NCBI GenBank assembly: GCA_905147135.1
Contig: LR990056.1
Coordinates: forward strand, 8,566,001 to 8,630,000
Origin: Blastobasis lacticolella
Taxonomy: Eukaryota; Arthropoda; Insecta; Lepidoptera; Blastobasidae
Direction: 5' to 3'
Length of the DNA stretch: 64,000 bases
In this document: positions 50,101 through 59,100 of the stretch, piece by piece
How positions within the stretch are numbered: the stretch's first letter is position 1
How the letters are laid out: every line of letters begins with the position of its first letter
The notes under the pieces: model-generated
The model's input: only the letters and a program-made list of their open reading frames with translations
Database searches by the model: none
What the model was told of the DNA's origin: nothing
Position numbers and translations under genes: made by a program

Positions 50101-52553
50101 ACGCTTGTCGATTTTTATCATCGATTAAAACTCTTTCTGTAGCTCACCATTAATAAGATTAACAATAACCTAGGGGAAACTGGCCACGAAACTTGGTCAT
50201 GTGGTGTCCGGCAGAGTAGAATAGCACCAACCCCTTACACTAGTGGGTATCGTACAGGGCGACTAATGTTTTCGAGGCATAACTTCCAAGGGTCTCCGTT
50301 AGCTGGAAAACGGGCAGCAGCGTTTTCCATTGTTATATTTATAGCACTTCGATCTCCAACCCTCCTGCAAAGCGTGGAGATTATGACAAAAACCACACTT
50401 CTCGTGGGAGAGTCCTGCAGTGGACTGATATGGGCTGAGATGATGAGAGGAACTGGCCGTTCGAGTATAAAAAATAGGGTCAAACTGATTTAACCTTTAA
50501 AATGACCATGATCGTGACGTGATGTGGTAACCGAAACCCTTCCGCAGAAGCTGCGTGCCTACCTGGAGGGTCTGCAGGACACGTTCAGCGAAGTGGTGGC
50601 GTTCAAGCCCAGCGGCTGGGAGAACGGCAAGAATAGCGCTTCGGAGAAGGACAATATTGTGATTCACGGTCAGTGGGGACACTGGGGACGCACGGGCCCG
50701 GGTGGCTACGGACGCGCTAGTGATAGGACCAAGTAAACTGACGGAAGGGCACAGAGGAAAATATTATCATCATCATCATCATATCAGCCGAAAGACGCCG
50801 ACTGCTGTACATAAGCCTCCGCCAGAGATCTCCACAAAGCCCAGTCCTGTGCCTTTGGCATCCAGCTGGTACCTGCGATTGTTTCCCGCTAAACAGAATA
50901 TTTTTTCTAATAGATAAATGTGAAAGTAATGAAGTGAATTTCCAGCCGCTTGATATCCTCGACGCGTAGATACAACAGACCTGAGTCGAAACTTCCAGCA
51001 AAGTTGAGAAAATTATAGGTACAAAATTTTAACAGGAAAATATGAGTGTAGATAAAGTAGTGTATGAAACTGCATATAATTAGGTATTATATAACAGTTG
51101 CATAAACTACTATTATCTCAAAATCAACTCGTTATGAAATTGCATGTTTTTCTTTTGTGCCCATCAGTTGGTTTTCTTAGCGCCTATAGAGCCTAACTAG
51201 TCGCCTAGAGAATGTTAGCTGCCGACCGCACTGCACACTTGGCTGCTTAGCTATTCCCTAGGCGGCTAGCCAGGCTCTAAGCACGCACCTGTTAATCGAA
51301 TCTAAGCACATTTCAGTTAATATAGCAAATGCACTCTTTACTCAACAATATAATGATTTACTCCTGAGATAAAAAAAATTCTTATCTCAAAATAAATATG
51401 AGCATTACATTGTTGAGATAAGGGTCGATCAGGTGGACCGTCCGTCAGTGAGTCTTCCTAAGCAATAAAAAAAAAGTTCGATAATACGGTCCCCCAGCAT
51501 AAATGATGTATTTTAGGGGGTCTGTTCTCTCTGTAGCTGACTACTATGTTGTCTCTCCACGCCGCAGGTATTCCGTACAGTGAACACTCGAGTTTCTCCG
51601 AGCTAATTCGCTTCGTGAAGTTCCTCAAGCCAAAGCAGGTCGTCCCCACGGTCGACATCTCGGGAGGTGCAAATAGTGTGCAGGTAATATTACATCTACT
51701 AGCGAGCATAAGCCGACTCCTTTATTGAAATTCGATATGCTCTGATCAGGGGTCTAAAAAAGTCACATTAGCGTTTCATACTATGATTCATATTAATTTG
51801 TCACAAGCTTATCTGCAACGTTGCTGTTGTTGCCATCGAAATGACAATTCAAAATGGCGTCACTTAGTTCCAGTTTTGACCACCGGGTCAGATAAGTTTG
51901 TGGCGCTCTATATGAATCATAACACAAAACGGTAATGTGGCCTTTTTAGATCTCCTGATCGCATCACAACAGGGACAGCCATCCCTGTTTAAATACCGCT
52001 CTACAATAATAATATAGTCACGGGGTGCCAATAGGCACCCGAGACTGTTCTATTAGTCTCAGGGTCCCCAGCAGTAGACCTTGGTCAACCACGCTGACAA
52101 TTGGCTCTCTGGTGGGCCTGGTTGTTAGGTTTGTTATGATTTAAGACGCCTGGGTAGCATAAAATATTTCTGTATCTATTTTGAAGCGACTCTGGTCTAG
52201 TGCGAAGCAGCGTGCTTGCAAAACTCTGCGAGAGTCCAGGGACTTGTTGGGTGACTTTTTCGTACTTTGAGACTAGTCTAACATTGCAACGCAATGAGTT
52301 AGTGAGCACCTCCTAATACCGTTGGCGAAGCGAGTTTGACCGAGGTCTTCCGTAGCTGACCATGGGATTGGTTGCACAAGCACCCCGTGACGGAATAATT
52401 TTACATTTCTAGACAAGTTTTAAATCTTTTGTTTCGTTTCTCCAGAAATATTTCCCGTGCCCGTTGGTCTGCAAGGACGACACTGGCCACCAAGGCAAAA
52501 TCTCTGACTACTTCAGCATACAGGGACGACAGCAACCATCCGCGGTCACCTGA
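38139..52553 (+). CDS. DCLRE1A: DNA crosslink-repair nuclease SNM1A
   Basis: A nuclear 5'-3' exonuclease of the metallo-beta-lactamase/beta-CASP family that digests past interstrand crosslinks. Exons: 38139-38225, 39865-39939, 40043-40159, 41494-42649, 42994-43134, 43980-44091, 44621-44764, 46977-47122, 48992-49158, 50548-50668, 51568-51683, 52446-52553; 829 residues, unbroken. Residues 1 to about 470 look disordered and are mostly encoded by exon 4. Catalytic motifs: [16 protein letters not shown] (HxHxDH at 502-507), VDANHCPGAV, LHTGDFR and YLDTTYCNP. The beta-CASP motifs are [19 protein letters not shown] and [16 protein letters not shown]-box motifs are QERITHYF (338-345) and QGKISDYF (810-817). 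No N-terminal UBZ zinc finger is visible, unlike vertebrate SNM1A. DCLRE1B and DCLRE1C are less likely because of the long N-terminus and the C-terminal match. Confidence 0.95.
39450..39655 (+). repeat. Dispersed repeat
   Basis: ACTAGTAAAACCGGCAGGAC, TTCGCGTGGCGTCATACC, ending CATTGTTTTATACTATGTAA. Same family as 16308-16535. Located in intron 1 of DCLRE1A. Confidence 0.55.
40470..40742 (-). mobile_element. tRNA-headed SINE (family 2)
   Basis: ATATCACGGTTGTTCTTACG, ACCAGGATCCAAGATGTGGT, TACGATGTTTTCTCTCGCCG. The head complement is GGTACCTCTCGCTTACGAGT. It has an internal deletion relative to the copy at 27565. Located in intron 3 of DCLRE1A. Confidence 0.75.
42361..42600 (+). other. GC-rich Gly/Arg/Ala segment of DCLRE1A exon 4
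   Basis: Within an AT-rich exon, about 240 bp are dominated by G and C and encode stretches such as [23 protein letters not shown] and SSRGHRRD. It covers roughly residues 383-462, just before the nuclease domain. The frame stays open through it, and rejoins the conserved RVIPYF start of the nuclease domain. Confidence 0.8.
43248..43506 (-). mobile_element. tRNA-headed SINE (family 1)
   Basis: Inverted full copy: AATTGTGGACAAATTCACAC, CAGCGCCATCTAGTCTCAAA, TTCTGCCCGGCCGGGAATCG, ending ACCACTTAGGTCGTC. Located in intron 5 of DCLRE1A. Confidence 0.85.
43735..43955 (-). mobile_element. SINE family 2, 3' part upstream of exon 6
   Basis: ATCCCGGTTGTGCTCTTGCG, ACCATGATCCAAGATATGGC, CGACGTTTCCCCTAACCGTA. 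It stops about 25 bp before exon 6 of DCLRE1A. Confidence 0.75.
44103..44176 (-). mobile_element. SINE family 2, head fragment downstream of exon 6
   Basis: CTCCTCTCGCTTCTGAGTCG and TTAACCACTCGGCCACC, the complement of a family 2 tRNA-like head. It starts about 12 bp after exon 6 of DCLRE1A. Confidence 0.7.
44792..45219 (-). mobile_element. tRNA-headed SINE (family 1), diverged
   Basis: CACACAGCGCCATCTAGCCG at the 3' end. The head complement is GGGGAATCGAACCCGGGACC, ending CACTCAGGTCGTCG. The middle (about 44890-45105) is unlike the other copies and may be an insertion. Confidence 0.7.
45738..46018 (+). repeat. Dispersed repeat, CTAGCTGACCCGGC type
   Basis: CTAGCTGACCCGGCAAACGT at the start. 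Near the end it has ATCAAAATCGGTCAAGCCGT and TGTGACACGACAATTTTATA. Located in intron 7 of DCLRE1A. Confidence 0.6.
46358..46690 (+). repeat. CCCGAACGGAT-family repeat, interrupted
   Basis: The first part ends TGTGGCATC (46432-46440) and the second resumes at the duplicated TGTGGCATC (46595-46603), then CCCGAACGGATGGACCGATT. An inverted GAT-tailed retroposon lies between. Confidence 0.75.
46441..46594 (-). mobile_element. GAT-tailed retroposon with 9-bp target duplication
   Basis: Read on the minus strand it runs from AATGCTGGAAAATGGGCAGC to TGTGATGATGAT and is flanked by TGTGGCATC on both sides. Tail type and duplication support copying through RNA. Confidence 0.8.
46741..46787 (+). repeat. 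GT/CG microsatellite
   Basis: A GTGTGC/GCGCGTGTGTGC-type simple repeat in intron 7 of DCLRE1A. Confidence 0.75.
47258..47692. mobile_element. Inverted-repeat element with GC-rich centre
   Basis: Arms of about 130 bp: CAGTGTTGTAGGTTACAATT, ACTAGACTCGTTTGTATCTT, AGCGAGCGGCCACGC and their complements on the right. The centre (47395-47557) repeats GTCGCGGACGCG-like blocks with GACACG and AAAACATACA. A further half-copy of the central block and GTGGCCGCTCGCT is at about 47755-47875. Located in intron 8 of DCLRE1A. Confidence 0.75.
47888..48068. mobile_element. Small foldback element
   Basis: Left arm AGACGCTCCGATTAGGCTGG, GTCGATACTGATCCTTACG. Right arm CGTAAGGATCAGTATCGACT, GGCTCCAGCCAAATCGGAAC. 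About 60-bp arms around a spacer with CCAAAAGCTACTTTATTTTG. Related to 49256-49450. Confidence 0.75.
48494..48690 (+). repeat. CCCGAACGGAT-family repeat
   Basis: TTTTTTAACCCTAACGAAAA, ACCGAACGGATGAACCGATT, AGAAAATATTTGAGTTTAAG. Located in intron 8 of DCLRE1A. Confidence 0.6.
49256..49450. mobile_element. Foldback element related to 47888-48068
   Basis: Left arm ACAGTCGATATAAATCCTTA, GTACAAAATAATGTCGCTTT. Right arm AAAAGCGACTTTATTTTACA, AGTATTAATATCAACTGCAA. Together the two copies flank exon 9 of DCLRE1A. Confidence 0.65.
49920..50012 (+). repeat. SINE family 2 body fragment
   Basis: TCTTACGATGAGAGAAAATA, GAACCTGCACATTAAGGCGA, TATGGTCCAATCTTACC. Body only. Confidence 0.55.
50196..50446 (+). 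repeat. GAT-tailed dispersed retroposon
   Basis: GTGTCCGGCAGAGTAGAATA, GGGCAGCAGCGTTTTCCATT, AGTCCTGCAGTGGACTGATA, ending GATGATGAGAGG. About 100 bp before exon 10 of DCLRE1A. Confidence 0.75.
50757..50880 (-). repeat. Non-LTR ORF2 tail remnant, inverted
   Basis: TTATCATCATCATCATCATA, AGCCGAAAGACGCCGACTGC, GAGATCTCCACAAAGCCCAG. Complement of the remnant at 8885-9035. Confidence 0.6.
51744..51960. mobile_element. MITE with about 50-bp inverted ends
   Basis: Left end GATCAGGGGTCTAAAAAAGT, then CACATTAGCGTTTCATACTA and TGATTCATAT. The right end is its complement, ending TTTTTAGATCTCCTGATC. Located 60 bp after exon 11 of DCLRE1A. Confidence 0.75.
52017..52393. mobile_element. Possible short TIR element
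   Basis: GTCACGGGGTGCC at the left and GCACCCCGTGAC at the right. A 12-bp perfect inverted terminal match encloses about 375 bp of unrelated sequence. It lies in the last intron of DCLRE1A. No duplication could be confirmed. Confidence 0.45.
52491..52514 (+). other. Carboxyl-terminal PIP box of DCLRE1A
   Basis: Encodes QGKISDYF, which fits Q-x-x-[ILM]-x-x-[FY]-[FY], 12 residues before the stop. Confidence 0.75.
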
Positions 52554-52599
52554 CCATAGGGTAAGTACCACACTATTACATCACGTTAAGAAAATAGTG

Positions 52600-52605
52600 A
52601 ATAAA
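52600..52605 (+). promoter_or_regulatory. Poly-A signal of DCLRE1A
   Basis: AATAAA 47 bases after the DCLRE1A stop codon, followed by an A-rich stretch. Position fits a short 3' UTR. Confidence 0.6.
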
Positions 52606-52641
52606 GATGAAAAAAAAGATTAAGTTTTTTTGTTACTTAAT

Positions 52642-53052
52642 GAGGAGTTTTCCAGTAGGTATTGATAGTTGGTTTCAAAAATCATCAATAGATGGCGCTC
52701 CTACAATTTTGGTAATATTTTTATAATCTGTATGATGGTGGCAGTTATTTCATGCAACTAACTAATACTAAACTTAAAAATAAAATGTTTATTAATATAA
52801 ACATAACTGTTAAAGGTTGAAAGAACTGTATAAAGAAATATTTATATAAGTTGGCACTATGTTCCATTATTATTACAACCTCTAAAATGGTTTTAAACTA
52901 TGATAAATACAATATTATCCAATATAACGTACCCAGTGTTTATATCCTCTTTGCTAACAACCTATTTCAAGCGATTATCAATTACCAAAATTGTCGGGGC
53001 GCCATCTAGTGAGTGGTTAAGAATGCTTTAGATACCTACTGGAAAACTCCTC
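52642..53052 (+). mobile_element. MITE, uninterrupted reference copy
   Basis: 411 bp, with inverted ends GAGGAGTTTTCCAGTAGGTA and AT on both sides. It has TAGATGGCGCTCC near the left and GGGGCGCCATCTAG near the right. Same family as 2396-3200. Confidence 0.88.
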
Positions 53053-53389
53053 ATTGTCTCAAATTGAAAATAAAGTCAAGGTCCCTTTGCTTAGCAGCCA
53101 GTCTGGTATTTGCTGTTTATTCCAACTGGCGAGGTATTAATTTTTACTTTTTGCTGCCGACACTAGTCACTTTTGACACTTTGTTGCGACCCGATTGGTC
53201 GAGGGGCGGGGCTAGGCCGGCCGGCGGACAACGATGACTCACTATTTACTTATAGCGAATGAACTTAACTAAAAGAAAAATCCGAGATACAAAAATGGAC
53301 CTTATTCTATGAGCAATACATTTCACATTGATTTGCTTTTACGCTTTTTACTTCTGTATTTAATTACTTAATTTAGACATGTGTAATGA

Positions 53390-53578
53390 GAGATAGGACA
53401 TAGCGGGGAATCGCGTTCCCGATCCTGAGTGGACAGGCCTGTTTGCTGCCAGAGCAACGTGTTATAGAGGTGGGCAACGCATTGGCGATACCCCTGGTGT
53501 TGCTAATGTCTATAGGCAGCGGTGACCACTTTCCAGCAGGTGACCTTGCTTGCCTGTTTGCCTACCGTATAACATGTA
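53390..53578 (+). repeat. Non-LTR 3'-end-like repeat
   Basis: GAGATAGGACATAGCGGGGA, GAGGTGGGCAACGCATTGGC, GGTGACCACTTTCCAGCAGG, ending CGTATAACATG. It lacks the poly-A tail. Confidence 0.6.
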
Positions 53579-54240
53579 CCTCTAAGGTGGCAAACAAGCA
53601 TATGACTCTCCTAATGGTAAGAAGTTACTACCATAGCGCGTTACCATCCTGTGAAAACCCTTTCACACCCTTCAAGTCGGAAAAATTTGACCAGTTCCTT
53701 TCAAACGGGGGTTCAAAGTGGGTTTTGTTCAATATTTTTTGAGGGAGGGATCGTCGCTTTTTTTAGCAAATCTCATGGTTAAGGTACACCGGATACACGT
53801 CATTACACCAAGTTCATTTTGAAGACATTTACTAACATTAACCACAATTAGATGATTATAATCTCTCTGTATATTGTTACAGATAGACGATTGGAGTAAA
53901 AATAGTTATACTAAGCTGCCATTGTGAATTATCTGTGATCTATTTTTGATAATGTTATTAGATTATAATAATTTTTTTTAAATTATTAATCTTTCATTTT
54001 GTTTATTCTTAATAAAAAAAATGAGAAAATCGATGTCCGTTTTTTATTCGGAAACACTTAATTACTATTCCATAGCCATTTTACAATGAAATGTGCCTTA
54101 AAGAATTAATTAATTCATAGTGCGGTCACGAAATTCATAGAATTTAGTTTATTGAGTTATACCGGTAGTCAAATTTTCAGTGTGACCAAGACTGCATCTA
54201 AACTCGGAGATGAAATGTAAGATCAAAAAAGTAATGTGTT

Positions 54241-54407
54241 AATTGCCACTATAAAAATGAAACCCAAAGGGTGGATTATTTAAAATTGTGTTTTTTTTTA
54301 ATATTCATACAATTTTATTTCATTTTGAATGTTATAATATTTTTTTTATAAATATTTATATGATTTTAAATAATCCACCCCTTGGGTTTAAATTTTATAG
54401 TAGCAAT
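54241..54407. mobile_element. MITE with about 45-bp inverted ends
   Basis: AATTGCCACTATAAAAATGA then AAGGGTGGATTATTTAAAAT, mirrored by ATTTTAAATAATCCACCCCT then TTTTATAGTAGCAAT. The interior is almost only A and T. Confidence 0.75.
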
Positions 54408-55042
54408 CATAAGAGTGAATGGAGCTACGGGTTAATTAGGTATTCAAAGTCTATGCATTCCGCGACCGGTTTACTACCACCAATAAAGATTTTACTTGTC
54501 ATACAATAGCATTAGCATGTTAATACACAACTTCATAAAAAAATATCTAATTCTATGTACTTTTTTTTCATCGTAAACTTAAATAATTATTAGATAGATT
54601 TTATGCTTAATAGTATTTAAAACTAATAATAATACTCTAATGTGAATGATTGGTTTTTGCTAGCAATACGATAAAGACGACGACAGTATTTCAAAAATAT
54701 TCCCGGGGAGAGTCCAAAATACACTAGTCGTCCTTGTCACTCGCATGCACTCTAGCGACAGAGACGATACTCTACGAAGCACTACAATGTGCATTATTTT
54801 ACAAACAATATTTGCAAGAAAGTCACCAACAATGCACGTATTACACCAGCGCCATAAGACATTCTGTAATTTCCATAGGACATTGTTATTTTAACAATTG
54901 TAACTTGACATAGTAATTAATAATAACTCGAGATTTCATGTATGTATGGTATAAGCAACCTGATGCATTATTGCGCATATCGCAAGATTTTTTATATATT
55001 CTTAACGACTTGTAACGTGTTACCAATATTTCATTTCATTTA

Positions 55043-55638
55043 GGCGGATGCTAGACGCATGATATTTATCGTGATACGGGGATTGCAATCTTGGATCACG
55101 ATATTTAATGAGTGTAGGAATCACGGATCGTGATACCAGAAATCCACGATCCGTATCATCGATATACAGTGTGTAGCCCACAACCGGGGCTAATATTGAA
55201 AATAGATACTCTCTAAGAGTATTGGTATTTTTTCTGAAAAGATTCTAGTTAACCAAAACCCACAATAAGAATTTAAAGTTACGATTCATAATCAGTGATT
55301 ATTGCAAAACGATATTATCGCTAAGATTGTCAATATCGTGGTACAGGGCATAAGATAATATCGGCCGCCACATGTCAACGAGACGTTCCGAGTAGCTCCG
55401 AATAAGTACGATGCAGAATGAAGTAGATCGAATTGAGCGGAACTATTGTTTTGTTTGCATTACATTTGAATTTACGATTAAGTTAGAAAAAAACAAAAAG
55501 TTAAGTTTTGATTTTAATTAGTTGGGACCATAATGATTTAATTACTGGTGACCTATAGAGCCTCCGTTTTTTATATTTGCCCCGGTTGTAGGCCACACAC
55601 TGTATATCGTGATAACTATCGAGCGTCTAGCATCCGCC
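55043..55638. mobile_element. 596-bp element with 16-bp terminal inverted repeats
   Basis: GGCGGATGCTAGACGC at 55043 and its exact complement ending at 55638. A second, internal inverted pair (ATATACAGTGTGTAGCCCAC and its near-complement) is at about 55161 and 55577. No coding frame; AT-rich interior with several CGATAT/ATATCG motifs. Confidence 0.75.
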
Positions 55639-55800
55639 ATAAATGCAATTTTAACATATAAACTGTACTTCTCGAGCGAACATTCCGGAACCATCTAGAA
55701 TGAGGGCGCCGCAGGTTATCTTACGTCATCGAGCGCTCACAGTCTAATCGGTCTGTTTTTCCACTTCGTCCAATAATCCATCCGGTAGGCATTTTCAATC

Positions 55801-56108
55801 TCCCAAATATCTAGCAGCTAGTAGCACTTATTCCTAGGGTAGTAGTAGCCCTGTGCGCGCTCAATGTATGTATTATTAGAGATATTTGGCTAGAAAAATG
55901 TTGAATTCGATGTCACAGGGCAAGAATTAGGCTCCTGGGCTATGTCCAAAATAGCTGTGAGCTAGTAGCACTTATTCCTAGGGTAGTAGTAGCCCTGTGC
56001 CTTATCCAAATATCTGTCAGCTAGTAACACTTATTCCTAGGGCAATGCCATATCTCCCAAATATCTAGCAGCTAGTAGCACTTATTCCTAGGGTAGTAGT
56101 AGCTCTGT
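55801..56108 (-). repeat. Four-copy repeat overlapping the GNS stop codon
   Basis: Copies at 55801-55855, 55945-55999, 56005-56050 and 56054-56108. All carry GCTAGTAGCACTTATTCCTA or a close variant, and three continue into GGGTAGTAGTAGC. The last copy contains the GNS stop and about 11 preceding codons; the others lie in the presumed 3' UTR. Confidence 0.85.
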
Positions 56109-59100
56109 GGCTGTGGGTCTTCGCAGTTGGCGCCGGTGCATTGCCGCATGCGTGCGAGCAGTCCGCGGTACCGCAGTACTAAAGACGGCATCGTTTGCTC
56201 GCACACGTTCTCTAGCTCGTACGGGTCGGCTGTCAGGTCGTACAGCTCTTCGAAGCACTGGGGAATGGGAGGTTTTGTTATACAGAGGTTATGGTGAGGG
56301 TTTTGCTTTTCGGGAGACCGAAATCTATCAGATGGCGCTGCTGGGACAAGAAGTCTGATGTCACAAAGTCTTGTCATTGGCTGGAATCTACGTCTGGAAT
56401 GGATTGTTGTTGTTCCTGTCCAATAGCATGGCATTATTTTGTGAAGGGACCTTCAGTAGCGCCGTCTGGTGGATTTTGAAATCGCAAAAACACTATGGAG
56501 AGTGGCCTAGATATATACTCATAATAATGTTTATAGTTGCTGATAACGACGGGTATTTAAACGCTGTCTACCGGCAGGTTTGAATACTCTCTCCCTCGAT
56601 CGAGAAAGTCCATCGGCGTAGGTGGAAAACTAGGCGCGTGTGCTGGCTGCTATTCCGAGGATAAGTAGGCCACACACTTGGCAGCCATTTGTAATTATTT
56701 TCTAAACACGTTATTCGAAAAGACATTATGTTTTATAAATTTTTTATCCAGACTGCCGGCCAGAAAACCATATAATTTTCAGGTAATTAGCATTTTCTAT
56801 GGCACCCAACTTGTACGCCTAGTGTTAGTTAGGTTAGGTTAATTATATAAAATAAAAATGTACGTTTGTTGGGCGTACAGGTTTGGCCAAGTAATGTACA
56901 GAATTGTATATTTTTGGACCTAACTGACTGAATTATATCTCTACGGAGAGATCAACTGAAACACAAAATTCAATGAGCGATGATTCTAAAATCAGAATTC
57001 ACAGACGCCGTTTAGATTATCCTTAGACAGTATCCTCCACGTTTAAAATGAATCCAACTCACATCGTTGTCGTCGAATTGGCAGTACTTTATGTCGAAGA
57101 AATGGCTGAAGTAACGGATGCAACCGTAGGTGTTATTCCTGGAGTCTTGGCATTTGCAATCGTATTCTGGCTTGCATTCCTGAAAGACAGAGAGTAAGTT
57201 AATATTAAGTTAAGTTAAGTTTAATAAGTTAATATTATTACAGCGTCATCTTTTAGGGTAAATTCATGCTAACGTAGAGGCGAAGTGCATAGAAGCTAAT
57301 TATCTAACTAAATATATAATATATACACGAGTCTTTTTGTTTATCTCCGAAAATTTAACTGAATTATTTAAAAAAAACAATGTTTTGAAAAATCGTGCAA
57401 GTAGGGTAAAATTCATTAGGTTGAAAGCACACGAAGGAAATAATTTAGTAAAAACATATAAACTACTTTGAATCAAGATTTCTAATTAACAAAAGTTTTC
57501 TATCTTTTCTACATAACTTTCATGAAATTATAGTACTAATAATACGTACTCAGAATTCAACTTACCGACAAATTGATATCGTCGTACTTCCACGGACAGT
57601 CCTCGCTCACAGAGCCATGGCCTTCTCCATGGTACTCTATAAGCACTACCCTCTCCTTAAACTCCTTGTTTTCCAAGTCTATGGGATGTCCATCCATATA
57701 TGTCGGGACTTCTACACCAGCCAACTTCAGTATTGTGGGGGCCAAGTCTATGTTCATTACTGGTAGCTCGCTAGTGGTATTCTTGTCTATGCCCGGCCCC
57801 CTGATGACGAGAGGCACTCTGACGTCGGATTCGTATGGCTGACGCTTGTCGTACACTTGCGAGAATTGACCTGTGAATAAAAAATAAAATTGAAGGTTTG
57901 CCTGCCGGTGTGTAACCCGACCAGTACAATATACACTCCTTAAAGGCCAGAGCACAAAGTACGTCAAGTGGTGCCAGAGTGAATAGGCTGTTTTTCAGAG
58001 CAGCATCTTCGGCTCCGTCATCGGAGGTCAGTGGCAGTCGTGTCCGTCTATGTAATAATATTAAATATAATAGGACCACGCCAAGTCCGAATCAACTGAC
58101 AGTGGTAGAAAATATAAAGTGTGGATATGGCAATATCGATTGGATAATCTGTCCTTGTCAGTCATTGTCCATTATTATCTAGGCGATCCGCACACTGTAA
58201 CGCAGCACCGTACGGTTGTGCATGACATGCGTTGGTGCGTGACATAAAGTTATTTGAGCTGTCATCGGTTTCTATGAAAATCATTCATAGTCGAACACAC
58301 TGAAAACGCACGTTCGTGCGAATCCGTCGTTTTATTTCTTTGACACATTTGACATGGGCTGCGGGTCAGATAAGTTTCTTGCGCTGTATTTTCTACATAA
58401 AAAGGCGTCAAATAATCCGCTGCTGTAAAGTGAGGTCTCCAGGATTGTCAAATAGGTGTTCCGTTAATCAGTTCTCAAATAAATTTTCGCCTAAATAATA
58501 TAATTTTATGATAAGATTATAACCATTTGAAGAATTCCTAAATTTTTTTATGTATATAAAACAATATAAAAATTACACATATTTCCAAATTTCGCCAGAA
58601 TGAATGCTGCGCTCCAATGTGCCAATCGCTTCAACAATATTTTTCAAGTCAGTCAAATTCTTTGTTATGACTTTTATGAATGACGTTCTATGACGGATAA
58701 AAGACATGGCATAAGTTGCCATACAGAGATTTTTATTTTATTTTTTTTAAAAAGCGATTCGGACTGATCGTGGTCCTACTATAAATAAATAATCGTGGAC
58801 AAATTCACACAACTGATAAACTACTTATATACCTACTTCTTTTTTTAAATACATGCTTATTATACAGAGAACACCCAAACCAGTAACCAAAATTAAAATT
58901 CATCATTTCAATTTCTGCCCGGCCGGGAATCGAACCCGGGACCTCTTGCGTGGCAGACCGGCATGTTGACCACTGAACCACTCAGGTCGTCTAATAAATT
59001 ATGAAGATTCAGATCTAATACCGAAGGATCTTCTGGATGTAAATAATAGTTTCATACGTGAATAGATATATTCCACATTTACAAACACGGTGTCAGATTA

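Larger units (their letters stand above)
52554..56071. other. Convergent intergenic region
   Basis: Lies between the stops of DCLRE1A (+) and GNS (-). It holds a poly-A signal, a MITE (52642-53052), a non-LTR 3' end (53390-53578) and two inverted-repeat elements (54241-54407, 55043-55638). The repeats at the GNS 3' end start at 55801. No additional gene recognised. Confidence 0.6.
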
